Shown here: positions 23,598 to 32,122 of the stretch, in pieces | How positions within the stretch are numbered: the stretch's first letter is position 1 | Layout of the letters: each line of letters opens with the position of its first letter | NCBI GenBank assembly: GCA_031551775.1 | Contig: JAVBND010000030.1 | Coordinates: 29,357-93,356 of the forward strand | Source: Anaerozeibacter sp031551775 | GTDB lineage: Bacteria > Bacillota > Clostridia > Christensenellales > Aristaeellaceae | Direction: 5' to 3' | Length of the DNA stretch: 64,000 bases | Notes under the pieces: model-generated | What the model saw: only the letters and a program-made list of their open reading frames with translations | What the model was told of the DNA's origin: nothing | The model's database searches: none | Translations under genes and position numbers: made by a program

Positions 23598-24725
23598 TCA
23601 CAACTTTTTATCGAACAGCTCGGCAGCTTCTTGAAGTATTTCGATGATTTTGATGTGCTGGGGGCAAACGGCTTCACACTGGCCGCAGGCAATGCACTTG
23701 GCGGCAATGCCGCCGTCGCGCGTTTCCCAGTTGTAGTCGCCGATGGCGCCGGCGAGATTTTTATAGACATACTTGTTGTTCATCGCCTGAAAAATACCGG
23801 GGATGGCAACGCCTTGCGGACAATTTGCCGCGCAGTATTGGCAACGCGTGCAGGGGATGCACTGGATTGCGCCGAGTTCCCGCTGCGCATGGGCGAGTAC
23901 GGCGCGCTCATCGCGCGTGAGCGGCGCGAAGGCGTCCATGGTTAAGAGGTTATCCTGCATTTGGGAGGCGTCGGACATGCCGCTGAGCACCGTGATTACG
24001 CCCTCAAGCGACGCGGCAAACCGGATCGCCCAGGAAGCACAGGAGCGCTTGGGATCAGCCGCGCGGAAAATATCCGCCACCGATTTTGGAGGCGTCGCCA
24101 GCGCCCCGCCCTTGACCGGTTCCATGATGATGACCGGCTTACCGTGCTTGAGTGATGTCTCGTAACACAAGCGGGATTCGATGCTTGGGCTTTCCCAATC
24201 GGCGTAATTGATCTGAAGCTGCACAAATTCCATATCCGGGTGCGCGCTCAGCAATTGATCGAGCACTTCGGCCTTGTCGTGAAAAGAAAAGCCCAGGTGT
24301 TTTATGAGTCCTTCTTCCTTGCGCGCTTTGAGAAAATTCCAGATGTCAAACCGGTCAAACGCGTCTGTCCTGTTGTCGCCCAGGTTGTGCAAAAGGTAAT
24401 AGTCAAAGTAGCCCGCGCCGGTGCGCTCAAGCGAAGTCCAGAACATATCCTCCGCTTCCCGCTTGGTCCTGGCGCCCGCCCAGGCGGGGAGCTTTGTAGC
24501 CAGCTGAAAGCTTTCGCGCGGGTAACGATCAACCAGCGCGCGCTTTGCCGCCTCTTCGGACTTGCCGTCCAGGTAGCCGTACGCGGTATCAAAATACGTG
24601 AAGCCTTTTGCGAGAAACAGATCGACCATCCGCTTGGTTTGCTCGATATCGACTTGATCGCCAAGCATCGGCAGCCGCATCAGTCCAAACCCCAATTTTT
24701 TGATCTGCGCGCCCAGATAAGCCAT
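23598..24725 (-). CDS. Aldo/keto reductase with C-terminal ferredoxin domain
   Basis: 375 residues from ATG 24725 (AAAGGAGATG upstream). Residues 1-280 form the AKR barrel with the catalytic set Asp/Tyr in FDTAYGYLDGKSEE, Lys in ATKLP and His in LLHNLGD. Residues about 290-365 carry two cysteine clusters, CIPCTRCQYCAANCP and CIACGQCEAVCP, that should bind 4Fe-4S clusters. Such proteins are common in anaerobes and may take electrons from ferredoxin rather than only NAD(P)H. It lies 67 bases downstream of the TIM-barrel gene, in the same direction, and may be part of that operon. Confidence 0.88.
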   Translation of the reverse strand: MAYLGAQIKKLGFGLMRLPMLGDQVDIEQTKRMVDLFLAKGFTYFDTAYGYLDGKSEEAAKRALVDRYPRESFQLATKLPAWAGARTKREAEDMFWTSLERTGAGYFDYYLLHNLGDNRTDAFDRFDIWNFLKARKEEGLIKHLGFSFHDKAEVLDQLLSAHPDMEFVQLQINYADWESPSIESRLCYETSLKHGKPVIIMEPVKGGALATPPKSVADIFRAADPKRSCASWAIRFAASLEGVITVLSGMSDASQMQDNLLTMDAFAPLTRDERAVLAHAQRELGAIQCIPCTRCQYCAANCPQGVAIPGIFQAMNNKYVYKNLAGAIGDYNWETRDGGIAAKCIACGQCEAVCPQHIKIIEILQEAAELFDKKL

Positions 24726-24792
24726 GCGTACATCTCCTTTGGAAAATGAATGATTGCATATATTCATGCGCAGCAACGAGAGGAAGTCAAGC

Positions 24793-25695
24793 CTAAACGT
24801 TTTGGCGCTTGAGCGTGTCGTCGATGAACTTCTTGGCGCGCGGGATGTCGCCTTCGTCCAGGTGCTCGATGATGAGCGGCATATTCGGATGCGTTACGCC
24901 AAGCAGCTTTGCGTACAGGTTGTAGTTCAGCACGCCCAGCCCCGCTGCGGGAAGTTCCACCGCGCCGCTGCCGCGGAACGAGTGCGAGGCGTCGGCATCG
25001 ATGTCGGCGTGCTTTTCGCCCGCATCCTCGGCAAGCTTGATATCCTTGGCGTGGGCGACGAGCATTCTGTCCGACAGGCGCGCAAAGATGCTGCCCAGCG
25101 TGCCGTCCACGTCCGATATATTGCTTTCGTCAAAGTAGTTGGTCGGGTCGCATAGGAGCCCGAGCGCGTATGACGAGACATCGCCAAACATCCTCTCCAC
25201 CTGCTCAATCGAGCCGATCACGTTGTTGACGTAGTTTTCGACCAGGAACATACTGCCCCAATCCTCGGCGTAGCTGGTAAGTTCGCGGATGATCCCGATC
25301 GTTTCTGCATAGACCTTTTCGGTATGGTTGCGCGGGTCGAACACCCAGTCGCTTGCCTCGTTGTACGTGCCCGTCTCGCTGACCACGTAGGGGCAGCCGA
25401 GGTCGCGCGCGTAGCGCAGCATCATCTTGAGGTAGTCGATGTTCGCCTTGCGCTTTGCGGGGTCCGGGTGGATAAAATTGGTATAGCCCGACACCGCGAC
25501 GATGGGCAGGTTGGCGTCCCGGAATTTGGCTGAAATCATGCGCGCTTTGTCACGTGTGAGGGGTTCCTTGGCCGCGTCCAGGTCCTTGAACGACACATCG
25601 AGCTGAACGCAGGAAAAACCGCCTTGCTTGATGCGCAGGATGGTCTCATCGAGTGTGCATGGGTAGTAACCGGTAAAGATGCCGACGCTGATCAT
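24793..25695 (-). CDS. Sugar phosphate isomerase/epimerase-type TIM barrel protein
   Basis: 300 residues, ATG overlapping the end of the upstream Gfo/Idh/MocA gene by 4 bases. AP-endonuclease family 2/xylose-isomerase-like barrel: MISVGIFTGYYPCTLDE at the start, VSETGTYN, MFLVENYVNNV and LLCDPTNYFDESN in strands expected to carry the metal-binding Glu/Asp, and a final VHAKD-like block (VAHAKDIKLAED). Family members isomerise, epimerise or dehydrate sugars and inositols with a divalent metal. Coupling to an oxidoreductase suggests action on a keto-sugar product. Confidence 0.82.
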   Translation of the reverse strand: MISVGIFTGYYPCTLDETILRIKQGGFSCVQLDVSFKDLDAAKEPLTRDKARMISAKFRDANLPIVAVSGYTNFIHPDPAKRKANIDYLKMMLRYARDLGCPYVVSETGTYNEASDWVFDPRNHTEKVYAETIGIIRELTSYAEDWGSMFLVENYVNNVIGSIEQVERMFGDVSSYALGLLCDPTNYFDESNISDVDGTLGSIFARLSDRMLVAHAKDIKLAEDAGEKHADIDADASHSFRGSGAVELPAAGLGVLNYNLYAKLLGVTHPNMPLIIEHLDEGDIPRAKKFIDDTLKRQNV

Positions 25696-26813
25696 TTGAT
25701 CCCGTCCTTTCTTTCCATGATTTCTTTGAGGTAAATGGTTTTCTCCCGGGCGATTGATTGATAGAGCGCTTCCACGCAGCCGATGGTTGTGAGGTTGTCC
25801 GAAGCTGATATCTCGGGCTGCGCATCGTTTTCCACGGCGACCATGAGGCTGGTCATCGTCCCTTCAAAGGCGTCCGGGAACCAGACGGCATCCCATTTCG
25901 GCTCGATCCATCCGCCCGGGCAGAGGGAAGAGGTAAAGCGCAGGCGGCTGGGCGTTCGCGCGGGATACCCGGGCCAGCCGATATAACCGTCCGCCATGCC
26001 CCGCGTGCCCTCCGCGCGGAACTTGATGTAGATGTCCTTTTCGCACGGCTCGTTCGGCCATGCCCACACGTCGTCAAGGCTGGTCGCCATGAAGCCGTTT
26101 GAATACTGGAAGGTATACTGCGTGATGCCGTCCGTGTGGCGAAACTTTGTGCGCGGGTCGGTGCGGGCCAGGGCGGTCACCTTCTCGGGATCCCCGTACA
26201 GGTAGCGGAAGATATCGACGTGGTGGATGCCCATGCCGAAGATTTCGAGCTTGTCGTACCCGGCGAGGAAATCCTGCCAGTGCGGTATGGCGCGCATTTC
26301 GATGGTAAAGAGCACGTTCTCGCCGAGCAGACCTTCTGTGATCAGGCGCTTGAGCGCGCGCATGGACTGATCATAACGCATGTTGGAATTGACCGCGATT
26401 TTGACCCCGTTTTCGCGCCCCGCCCGCTCAATCGCGCGCGCGTTATCAAGCGACATGGCGAGCGGCTTCTGGCAGAGGATGCCCTTGATGGACGGATTCT
26501 TGACCGCCTCGCGGACGATTTCAAGTTGCAGATCGGGCGGAAAGGCAACGTCGAGGATTTCAATCGTCTCATCCCGTACCAGTTCCCGCCATGTGGGATA
26601 GACAGTCCCGATCCCGTGCCGCTGCGCCACGCGGCGCGCGTTTGCTTCGGTGCGCGAGGCGATGGCGACGGGGTTGAGCCCCGCGTTTTTATAGGCTTCA
26701 AGGTGGCAGTCCGCCATGATGAAGCCCGCGCCGATTGCCCCGATGCGCATGTCCTTGCGCCTTGGAACGGGCGGCTTGGTGGATTCGATTAAAATGCGTT
26801 CAATATCCCGCAT
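25692..26813 (-). CDS. Gfo/Idh/MocA family oxidoreductase (1 of 5)
   Basis: 373 residues. The nucleotide-binding fold starts late, at about residue 23 (MRIGAIGAGFIMADCHLEA), after a 22-residue leader. The usual EKP motif is CQKPLAMS, with Gln in place of Glu, and the substrate domain contains GMGIHHVDIFRYLYGD with the expected H-x-x-D/H pair. Members oxidise or reduce sugars and cyclitols with NAD(P). Coupled by a 4-base overlap to the TIM-barrel gene and 12 bases from the flavin reductase gene, within an operon read from 28952. Confidence 0.88.
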   Translation of the reverse strand: MRDIERILIESTKPPVPRRKDMRIGAIGAGFIMADCHLEAYKNAGLNPVAIASRTEANARRVAQRHGIGTVYPTWRELVRDETIEILDVAFPPDLQLEIVREAVKNPSIKGILCQKPLAMSLDNARAIERAGRENGVKIAVNSNMRYDQSMRALKRLITEGLLGENVLFTIEMRAIPHWQDFLAGYDKLEIFGMGIHHVDIFRYLYGDPEKVTALARTDPRTKFRHTDGITQYTFQYSNGFMATSLDDVWAWPNEPCEKDIYIKFRAEGTRGMADGYIGWPGYPARTPSRLRFTSSLCPGGWIEPKWDAVWFPDAFEGTMTSLMVAVENDAQPEISASDNLTTIGCVEALYQSIAREKTIYLKEIMERKDGIK

Positions 26814-26825
26814 GACTTTTTCCTT

Positions 26826-28952
26826 TCAGCAGTTTTTGGCGCCGAGTAACTGCGCCTCGATTTCAAGCGGCACTTCACCCACCGGCGCGAAGTTGGGATT
26901 GAACAACGCGCCGCGCGCGACGTTCTTGCCGAATGTCGCGCCTGTCTTGACGGCGTGGTGGAGGTTTTTCACTTGGAGCGCGTCGCCCGCGCAAGCGGCG
27001 TTTATCCCCTCCGCGGCAAGCGCGCGAACAAGCTCGGTGTCGGGCTGTGTGTGACAGGTCACCACATCGTCTACCTGAATGTGCGTGATTTCAAGGGCGC
27101 TGTTTTGCAAAACCGCGTACCCGTCGCCCACTTCAAGCACGCTCGTCCCTGTCACGACATCGACCGGATGCTTGAACTTCTTGCCGTCGAGCGCCTCGGC
27201 TTCTTCTTGCCGGAAGCGCTTTTTAAGGACGTACATGTGGATGACCTCGACATCGGCGGCAAAGGTCGGATTGCGCGTGACAATGGTCACCTTCTTTCCG
27301 ATGGAGGCCAGGAACTGCGCGGTATCGGCGGCTGCGTAATGATCGCCGTAGATGAGCACGCTTTGCCCGAGCTTGGCCATTTGCCGGCCGCCCGGGTTGT
27401 GGGGGCAGTTGACCTTGGGGCAGCTGAGCACCTGCTCAAACGGCACAACGCGCCCTGATCCGCCGAGCATTTCGGGCACGTATGAGCGCGCGCCGGTTGC
27501 GGCGAGCACGGCGTCAAAACCTTTGAGTTCTTGGACGGTGGGCGCGTGGTTCAGGCGAATTTCGATGCGCGCATCCTTCTTCACCTGCGCGCGAATCCAG
27601 TCGAGGTACCACTTCATCTTCTCCTTGCCCGGAACCAGGCAACAGCCGAGCGCCGCGCCGCCAAGTTCGCCGGTCTTTTCAAACAATGTGACCTTGTGGC
27701 CGCGAAGCGCCGCGTGGCGCGCCGCTTCCATTCCGGCGGGACCGCCGCCAACGATGGCGAGGCTGACGGGATCGGGGCACTTTTTCATATTGGCGAAATC
27801 TTCATCACCGCACGCCGGGTTGATCGCGCAGCCGATCTCGCGCTTGGCCATATGCGCTTCCTGCCAACAGCCCGTCAGACAGGAGATGCACCTTCGGATG
27901 TCCTCTTCACGCCCGTAGCGCGCCTTCAGCGGCCAATACGGGTCGGCAAGAAGTTGGCGCGACAGACCCACCATGTCGGTCTTGCCATCCTTTAAAAGCC
28001 CTTCCAAGTGGACTGGATCGCGCAGCACGTGCGCGTTTAAGACCGGCACCTTGACGTGCTTCTTGACCTCTTGGGAAGCGTACATGGTCCAGCCTTCGGG
28101 GTAGTACATGGGGGAGAAGCCCGAGCCGGGGCTTTCCTGCGTGCACTGCGAAAGGTCAATGGCCGAGACGCCCGCTTCCTCAAGCGCCTTGGCGACGAGG
28201 ACGCTTTCATGAAGATCCCGCCCGCCTTCGATCCACTCGTCCGCCGAGTAGCGCACGAGGACGGGGAAGGCGCGCCCGCACTTGCGTTTGATGGAGGAGA
28301 CGATCTCCATGACAAAGCGCATACGGTTTTCAAAACTGCCGCCGTAGCGGTCGGCGCGGCGGTTGAGGTAGGGACTCATGAACTGGGAGATCAGGTAGCC
28401 GTGCGCGGCGTGAAGTTCTACCCCGTCAAAACCCGCCTGCTTGACCCGCCATGCGGCGTCGGAGAACAGGCCGACCAGGCTGATCACCGATTCGATGTCC
28501 ATCTGCTTGACTGCCTTGCCCCGCGCTTCTTCGTTCTCGTAGAGGATTTCATGGCTTTGCGACCAGGGCATGCGCATGACGATATCGCTCGCCGAATAGA
28601 CCGGATAGCGCGGCATGGAAGCCTGCCGACCCGGGTGCTGGAGCTGAACCATGCATTTGCTCCCGTATTGGTGCATGGCCCAGGCGAAGCGGGCGAGGCC
28701 CGGGATGTCCTCGTCGCTGTCGGCGGCTGTGCAGTTGACGGTTGGCTTGCCGGTCGGCTGATCGGGCGTGGTCGCTCCGGTGATGATGAGGCCGGCGCCG
28801 CCCTTGGCGATTTGCGTGTAGTGGTAAATGTCGCGCCTGGATACCTCGCCGTTTATGTGAGAGGAACCGGCGTCGGTCGCGGCGTGAAAGATGCGGTTTG
28901 CCACGGTGATGGACCCAATTTCGATGGGCTCGAACAGGTACTTGTAGGCCAT
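26826..28952 (-). CDS. Old Yellow Enzyme / 2,4-dienoyl-CoA reductase-type NADH:flavin oxidoreductase
   Basis: 708 residues from ATG 28952 (GGAGGGGAC upstream). N-terminal FMN barrel (about 1-360) with the conserved FMSPYLNRRADRYGGS block. Cysteines in CISCLTGCWQ, plus a later C, should bind the single 4Fe-4S cluster of this family. The C-terminal half (about 390-700) has FAD/NAD(P) Rossmann motifs (AIVGGGPAGMEAARHAA). Relatives reduce activated C=C bonds: 2,4-dienoyl-CoA, 2-enoates, bile-acid and isoflavone intermediates. Found first in an operon with a sugar oxidoreductase and a TIM barrel, so an enone or aglycone substrate is possible. Confidence 0.87.
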   Translation of the reverse strand: MAYKYLFEPIEIGSITVANRIFHAATDAGSSHINGEVSRRDIYHYTQIAKGGAGLIITGATTPDQPTGKPTVNCTAADSDEDIPGLARFAWAMHQYGSKCMVQLQHPGRQASMPRYPVYSASDIVMRMPWSQSHEILYENEEARGKAVKQMDIESVISLVGLFSDAAWRVKQAGFDGVELHAAHGYLISQFMSPYLNRRADRYGGSFENRMRFVMEIVSSIKRKCGRAFPVLVRYSADEWIEGGRDLHESVLVAKALEEAGVSAIDLSQCTQESPGSGFSPMYYPEGWTMYASQEVKKHVKVPVLNAHVLRDPVHLEGLLKDGKTDMVGLSRQLLADPYWPLKARYGREEDIRRCISCLTGCWQEAHMAKREIGCAINPACGDEDFANMKKCPDPVSLAIVGGGPAGMEAARHAALRGHKVTLFEKTGELGGAALGCCLVPGKEKMKWYLDWIRAQVKKDARIEIRLNHAPTVQELKGFDAVLAATGARSYVPEMLGGSGRVVPFEQVLSCPKVNCPHNPGGRQMAKLGQSVLIYGDHYAAADTAQFLASIGKKVTIVTRNPTFAADVEVIHMYVLKKRFRQEEAEALDGKKFKHPVDVVTGTSVLEVGDGYAVLQNSALEITHIQVDDVVTCHTQPDTELVRALAAEGINAACAGDALQVKNLHHAVKTGATFGKNVARGALFNPNFAPVGEVPLEIEAQLLGAKNC

Positions 28953-28998
28953 GCCGTCCCCTCCTGCGGTTGCATATTCAAAACGATCAATTGGATAA

Positions 28999-29027
28999 AT
29001 TATAGTGCTTTGGCCTTCCGAAGTCAA
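28999..29027 (-). promoter_or_regulatory. Promoter of the flavin reductase operon
   Basis: On the minus strand: TTGACT (29022-29027), 17 bp, TATAAT (28999-29004). Close to consensus. Confidence 0.8.
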
Positions 29028-29089
29028 CTGAATTTGTGATGATTCGCATATATTTGAAAGAGTTGGGGAATTAAATGAGTGAAAAAAGG

Positions 29090-29118
29090 TTGATGCGGGC
29101 GCGGCGCTATGCTATACT
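29090..29118 (+). promoter_or_regulatory. Promoter of the divergent Gfo/Idh/MocA gene
   Basis: TTGATG (29090-29095), 17 bp, TATACT (29113-29118), about 30 bases before the start codon. Divergent from the flavin reductase promoter 63 bases away. Confidence 0.7.
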
Positions 29119-29147
29119 GTATAAAAATCCGCAAGGGGGATACGGAC

Positions 29148-30233
29148 ATGGAAAAAACGCGCATCGCGCTGCTGGGCGCGGGGTTTATTGCTCAGATTCA
29201 TTTGGAGAGCTATCAGCGCTTTGTACCGGACGCCGAGGTGGTGGCAGTCTACGCGCGCGATGCCCAAAAGGCGCGCGCGTTTGCCGAGAAGCACGGCATT
29301 TGCGCGAGTTACGACAATCTGGACGCCCTGTTTGCCGAGGCGCGGTTCGATGTCGTGGACATCTGCCTCCCGAACCACCTGCATCATGCGGCGTGCATGA
29401 AGGCGGCGGGGTCCGGCAAGCACGTGATCGTTGAAAAGCCGCTGTGCCTGACGCTTGAAGAAGCGGACGAGATGATTGGGGCGGTAAAGGATGCGGGCAA
29501 GCTGCTCATGTACGCGGAGGAACTGTGCTTCGCGCCCAAGTACGAGCGCGTGCGCGCGATCGTCGAAAGCGGCGCGGTGGGCGAGGTCTACATGCTCAAA
29601 CAATGCGAAAAGCACTCCGGCCCGCACAGCCGCTGGTTTTACGAGAGCGATCAATCGGGCGGCGGGGTGATGATGGACATGGGCTGCCACGCGCTGGCCT
29701 GGTTCAGGTGGATGCTGAAGGGCGCGAAGCCGGTCAATGTATACGCCAATTTCGCGAAAGTTTTCCACGACACCGATGCCGAGGATCACGCCATCACCCA
29801 GGTGGAGTTTGAGACCGCGCGCGGCAAGGTGATCTGCCATGCGGAGGACAGCTGGGTCAAGCAGGGCGGCATGGAGGACAAGATTGAGGTGTACGGAATC
29901 GGCGGCGTGGCCTACGCCGACCTGTTCCAAGGCAATTCGTCATTGATTTACAGCGCGAAAGGATATGACTACGCCAGCGAAAAGGCGGGCGCAACCACCG
30001 GATGGACGTTCCCGATTTTCGAGGAGGCCTACAACCAGGGCTATCCGCTTGAACTCGGGCACTTCATCGATTGCGTGCGCACGGGCAAGCAGCCGTTGGT
30101 CACGGGCGAGGATGGCCGGGCCGTGCTCGAGATGATCTACGCGGCCTACCAATCGGCGAGCGAGGGTCGGAAAATCGCGCTGCCGTTCGCGGCCAAGGTC
30201 GAAAATCCATCAAAGCTGTGGGTGAACAGGTAA
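29148..30233 (+). CDS. Gfo/Idh/MocA family oxidoreductase (2 of 5)
   Basis: 361 residues from ATG 29148, after AAGGGGGA. Rossmann motif IALLGAGFIAQIHLES at the N-terminus, cofactor motif VEKPLCLT, and substrate-domain DMGCHALAWFRWML. Single gene, divergent from the flavin reductase operon and followed by strong hairpins. NAD(P)-dependent oxidation of a sugar or cyclitol is expected; the substrate is unknown. Confidence 0.88.
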   Translation: MEKTRIALLGAGFIAQIHLESYQRFVPDAEVVAVYARDAQKARAFAEKHGICASYDNLDALFAEARFDVVDICLPNHLHHAACMKAAGSGKHVIVEKPLCLTLEEADEMIGAVKDAGKLLMYAEELCFAPKYERVRAIVESGAVGEVYMLKQCEKHSGPHSRWFYESDQSGGGVMMDMGCHALAWFRWMLKGAKPVNVYANFAKVFHDTDAEDHAITQVEFETARGKVICHAEDSWVKQGGMEDKIEVYGIGGVAYADLFQGNSSLIYSAKGYDYASEKAGATTGWTFPIFEEAYNQGYPLELGHFIDCVRTGKQPLVTGEDGRAVLEMIYAAYQSASEGRKIALPFAAKVENPSKLWVNR

Positions 30234-30276
30234 GGGAATTGATCAATCAGCCCGTCAACAAGCCCCGAAAGCGACG

Positions 30277-30458
30277 CCCTCGCGGGCGTGAACCGCGAGG
30301 GTGAATGGGATTTTGACAAAGGGGAGGCTTTACCGCCTCCCCGACTCAAAATCCATACCCGTCCAAATTGCGCCCGGAAAATCCCGCAGGATTTTCAGCC
30401 ATTTACCCCCGTTTCCCCCTCATCGAAAAGGTTTTGCCGGGGCAAAAGATTTTCGATG
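30277..30458. terminator. Four consecutive hairpins between convergent genes
   Basis: Hairpins at 30277-30301 (CCCTCGCGG arms), 30304-30356 (outer GATTTTGA/TCAAAATC, inner GGGGAGGC/GCCTCCCC), 30377-30396 (GAAAATCC arms) and 30421-30458 (CATCGAAAA and TTTTGCC arms). They occupy most of the 233-base gap between the Gfo/Idh/MocA gene and nagB and probably terminate transcription from both sides. Confidence 0.6.
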
Positions 30459-30466
30459 AGCCGGAT

Positions 30467-31186
30467 TCAGAACGCGCAGGCTTTCGTCAGCAGCAGTGCC
30501 ACGTCCCCGCGCAGTTTGAGCAGCGACGCGGGCAGTTGGTTTGTGGGCTCGGATTCAAATGCCTTTTTCACAATGTCGCGCTTCTCGGATGAATTGGCGG
30601 TAAGCGCCACCTTGCCTGCTTCAAGTGCGTGCCTCACGCCGATGGTGATCCCGCGCGAAAGTTTTGCGCCACCGGGCCCGAAGTACTTTTGCCCAACGCT
30701 GGCTGTGGTGGGTGCGACGTCAACCGCCCTAAGCCCCGAATCGACGCTGCATCCCGGTTCGTTGAGCGCGATGTGTCCGTTCATGCCGATGCCGAAGAGG
30801 ATGTAGTCGAGTTTTTTGCCGCCGAGAAACGCCTCGGCGCGCGCACATTCGCCCGCGGGGTCCTTCATGCCGTCGAACAAAAAGGTTTCGCCGAACCCGG
30901 CGCGCGCGAGGAAGTGCCGAAACAAAAAATCGCACATGGAGCCCTCGAAGTCCATCGGTACGTCAAGCCATTCGTCCATGGCCATGAAGCGCGCACGGGA
31001 TAGGTCCAGTTCGCCCGCGTCGATCATTTCGAGGATGGCGTCAAAGGCTGGGATGGAGCTGGTGCCCGCCGCGATCGATATCAGCGCGTCCGGCTTTTTT
31101 TGAATCAGCGCGCGTATCTCCCGCGCAACGGCTTCGCCAAGCGCGCAATTGTCCTCAAATACTTTTTTCTCAAATTGGCCTTGCAT
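30467..31186 (-). CDS. nagB: Glucosamine-6-phosphate deaminase/isomerase family protein
   Basis: 239 residues. NagB family: sugar-phosphate-binding ISIAAGTSSIPAFDAIL, the catalytic-base region AMDEWLDVP, and GIGMNGHIALNEPG, which in the E. coli enzyme reads with Asp where Asn stands here. NagB converts glucosamine-6-phosphate to fructose-6-phosphate and ammonia. Some NagB-like proteins act on other amino sugars or serve as isomerases. Last gene of a minus-strand operon with two TIM barrels and a Gfo/Idh/MocA gene, which points to amino-sugar or related catabolism. Confidence 0.82.
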   Translation of the reverse strand: MQGQFEKKVFEDNCALGEAVAREIRALIQKKPDALISIAAGTSSIPAFDAILEMIDAGELDLSRARFMAMDEWLDVPMDFEGSMCDFLFRHFLARAGFGETFLFDGMKDPAGECARAEAFLGGKKLDYILFGIGMNGHIALNEPGCSVDSGLRAVDVAPTTASVGQKYFGPGGAKLSRGITIGVRHALEAGKVALTANSSEKRDIVKKAFESEPTNQLPASLLKLRGDVALLLTKACAF

Positions 31187-31194
31187 GCGTCCTC

Positions 31195-32109
31195 CTAAAT
31201 GAATTGCCGCATGAAGCGGTAGCTTTGCTCAATCCCGCGCTTGACGTCTTCGCTCGACGCCTCATACGCCTTGTCCTCGACTTCGATGCACGCGTGGCCC
31301 GCGTAGCGCACGTCGTTGAGCGCCGAGACAAACGCGCCGAAGTCCACTCCGCCCAGGCCCGGGAGCTTGGGCGAATGCCACAGCGCCGGATAGGAAAACG
31401 CGCCGTGTGTGTCGAGCTTGTCCTTGTAAATCTTGATGTCCTTGAAATGGATGTGGAAGAGCTTTTCCTTGAACTCGTAGACCGGGGCAATGTAGTCGGC
31501 GAATTGCAGGTAGGGGTGCGAGGGATCGTAATTGAGGCCCAGGCAATCGGAGGGGATGCGCTTGAACATCTCGCGCCAGGCGTAGGGCGTTGACGCCAGG
31601 TTGTTGCCGCCGGGCCACTCGTTCTTGGTGTAGAGCATGGGGCAGTTTTCAATCGCGATCCTGCCCCCCATTTTTTCGGCGTAGCGGATGATCGGCGTCC
31701 AGACCTCCTCGAACAGGTCGAAGTTTTCTTCGATGGTCTTGTCCTTGTCGCGGCCGATGAAGGTGGTGACCATGTTGACGCCCATCTTGCTTGAGGCCTC
31801 GATGAGGCGGCGAATGTGGATGCCTGCGACTTCGCGCTCTTCGGTGTCGGCGGTCAGGGGGTTGGGATAGTAACCGAGCGAGGATATCTCAATGCCACGC
31901 TCAGCCGCGTAATCGCGGCAATACAGAAGCTTTTGATCGTCCGCCTCGTTGATGTCGATGTGGGTGATGCCCGCGTAGCGGCGCGCGGCCTTGCCGCGCG
32001 GCCAGCAGCACACTTCGACGCAGGCAAAGCCGACATCTTTCGCGTAATCGATGACCTGTTCAAACGTGTCCTGCGGCAGTATCGCCGAAACCAAGCCCAG
32101 CTTCATCAT
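31195..32109 (-). CDS. Sugar phosphate isomerase/epimerase-type TIM barrel protein
   Basis: 304 residues; ATG at 32109 (a second ATG follows) with AAGGAGGG upstream. Xylose-isomerase-like barrel: LGLVSAILPQDTFEQ, GGRIAIENCPMLY, CLGLNYDPSHPYLQF and IHFKDIKIYKD blocks supply the likely Glu, Asp and His metal ligands. Related to FrlC-like epimerases and inositol-pathway isomerases. Eight bases from nagB and 13 from the next TIM-barrel gene in one operon. Confidence 0.82.
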   Translation of the reverse strand: MMKLGLVSAILPQDTFEQVIDYAKDVGFACVEVCCWPRGKAARRYAGITHIDINEADDQKLLYCRDYAAERGIEISSLGYYPNPLTADTEEREVAGIHIRRLIEASSKMGVNMVTTFIGRDKDKTIEENFDLFEEVWTPIIRYAEKMGGRIAIENCPMLYTKNEWPGGNNLASTPYAWREMFKRIPSDCLGLNYDPSHPYLQFADYIAPVYEFKEKLFHIHFKDIKIYKDKLDTHGAFSYPALWHSPKLPGLGGVDFGAFVSALNDVRYAGHACIEVEDKAYEASSEDVKRGIEQSYRFMRQFI

Positions 32110-32122
32110 ACGATCGCCCTCC

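Noticed and set aside
28056..29039. 327-codon plus-strand frame over the flavin reductase gene
   Set aside because: Antisense, no ribosome site, no recognisable domain.
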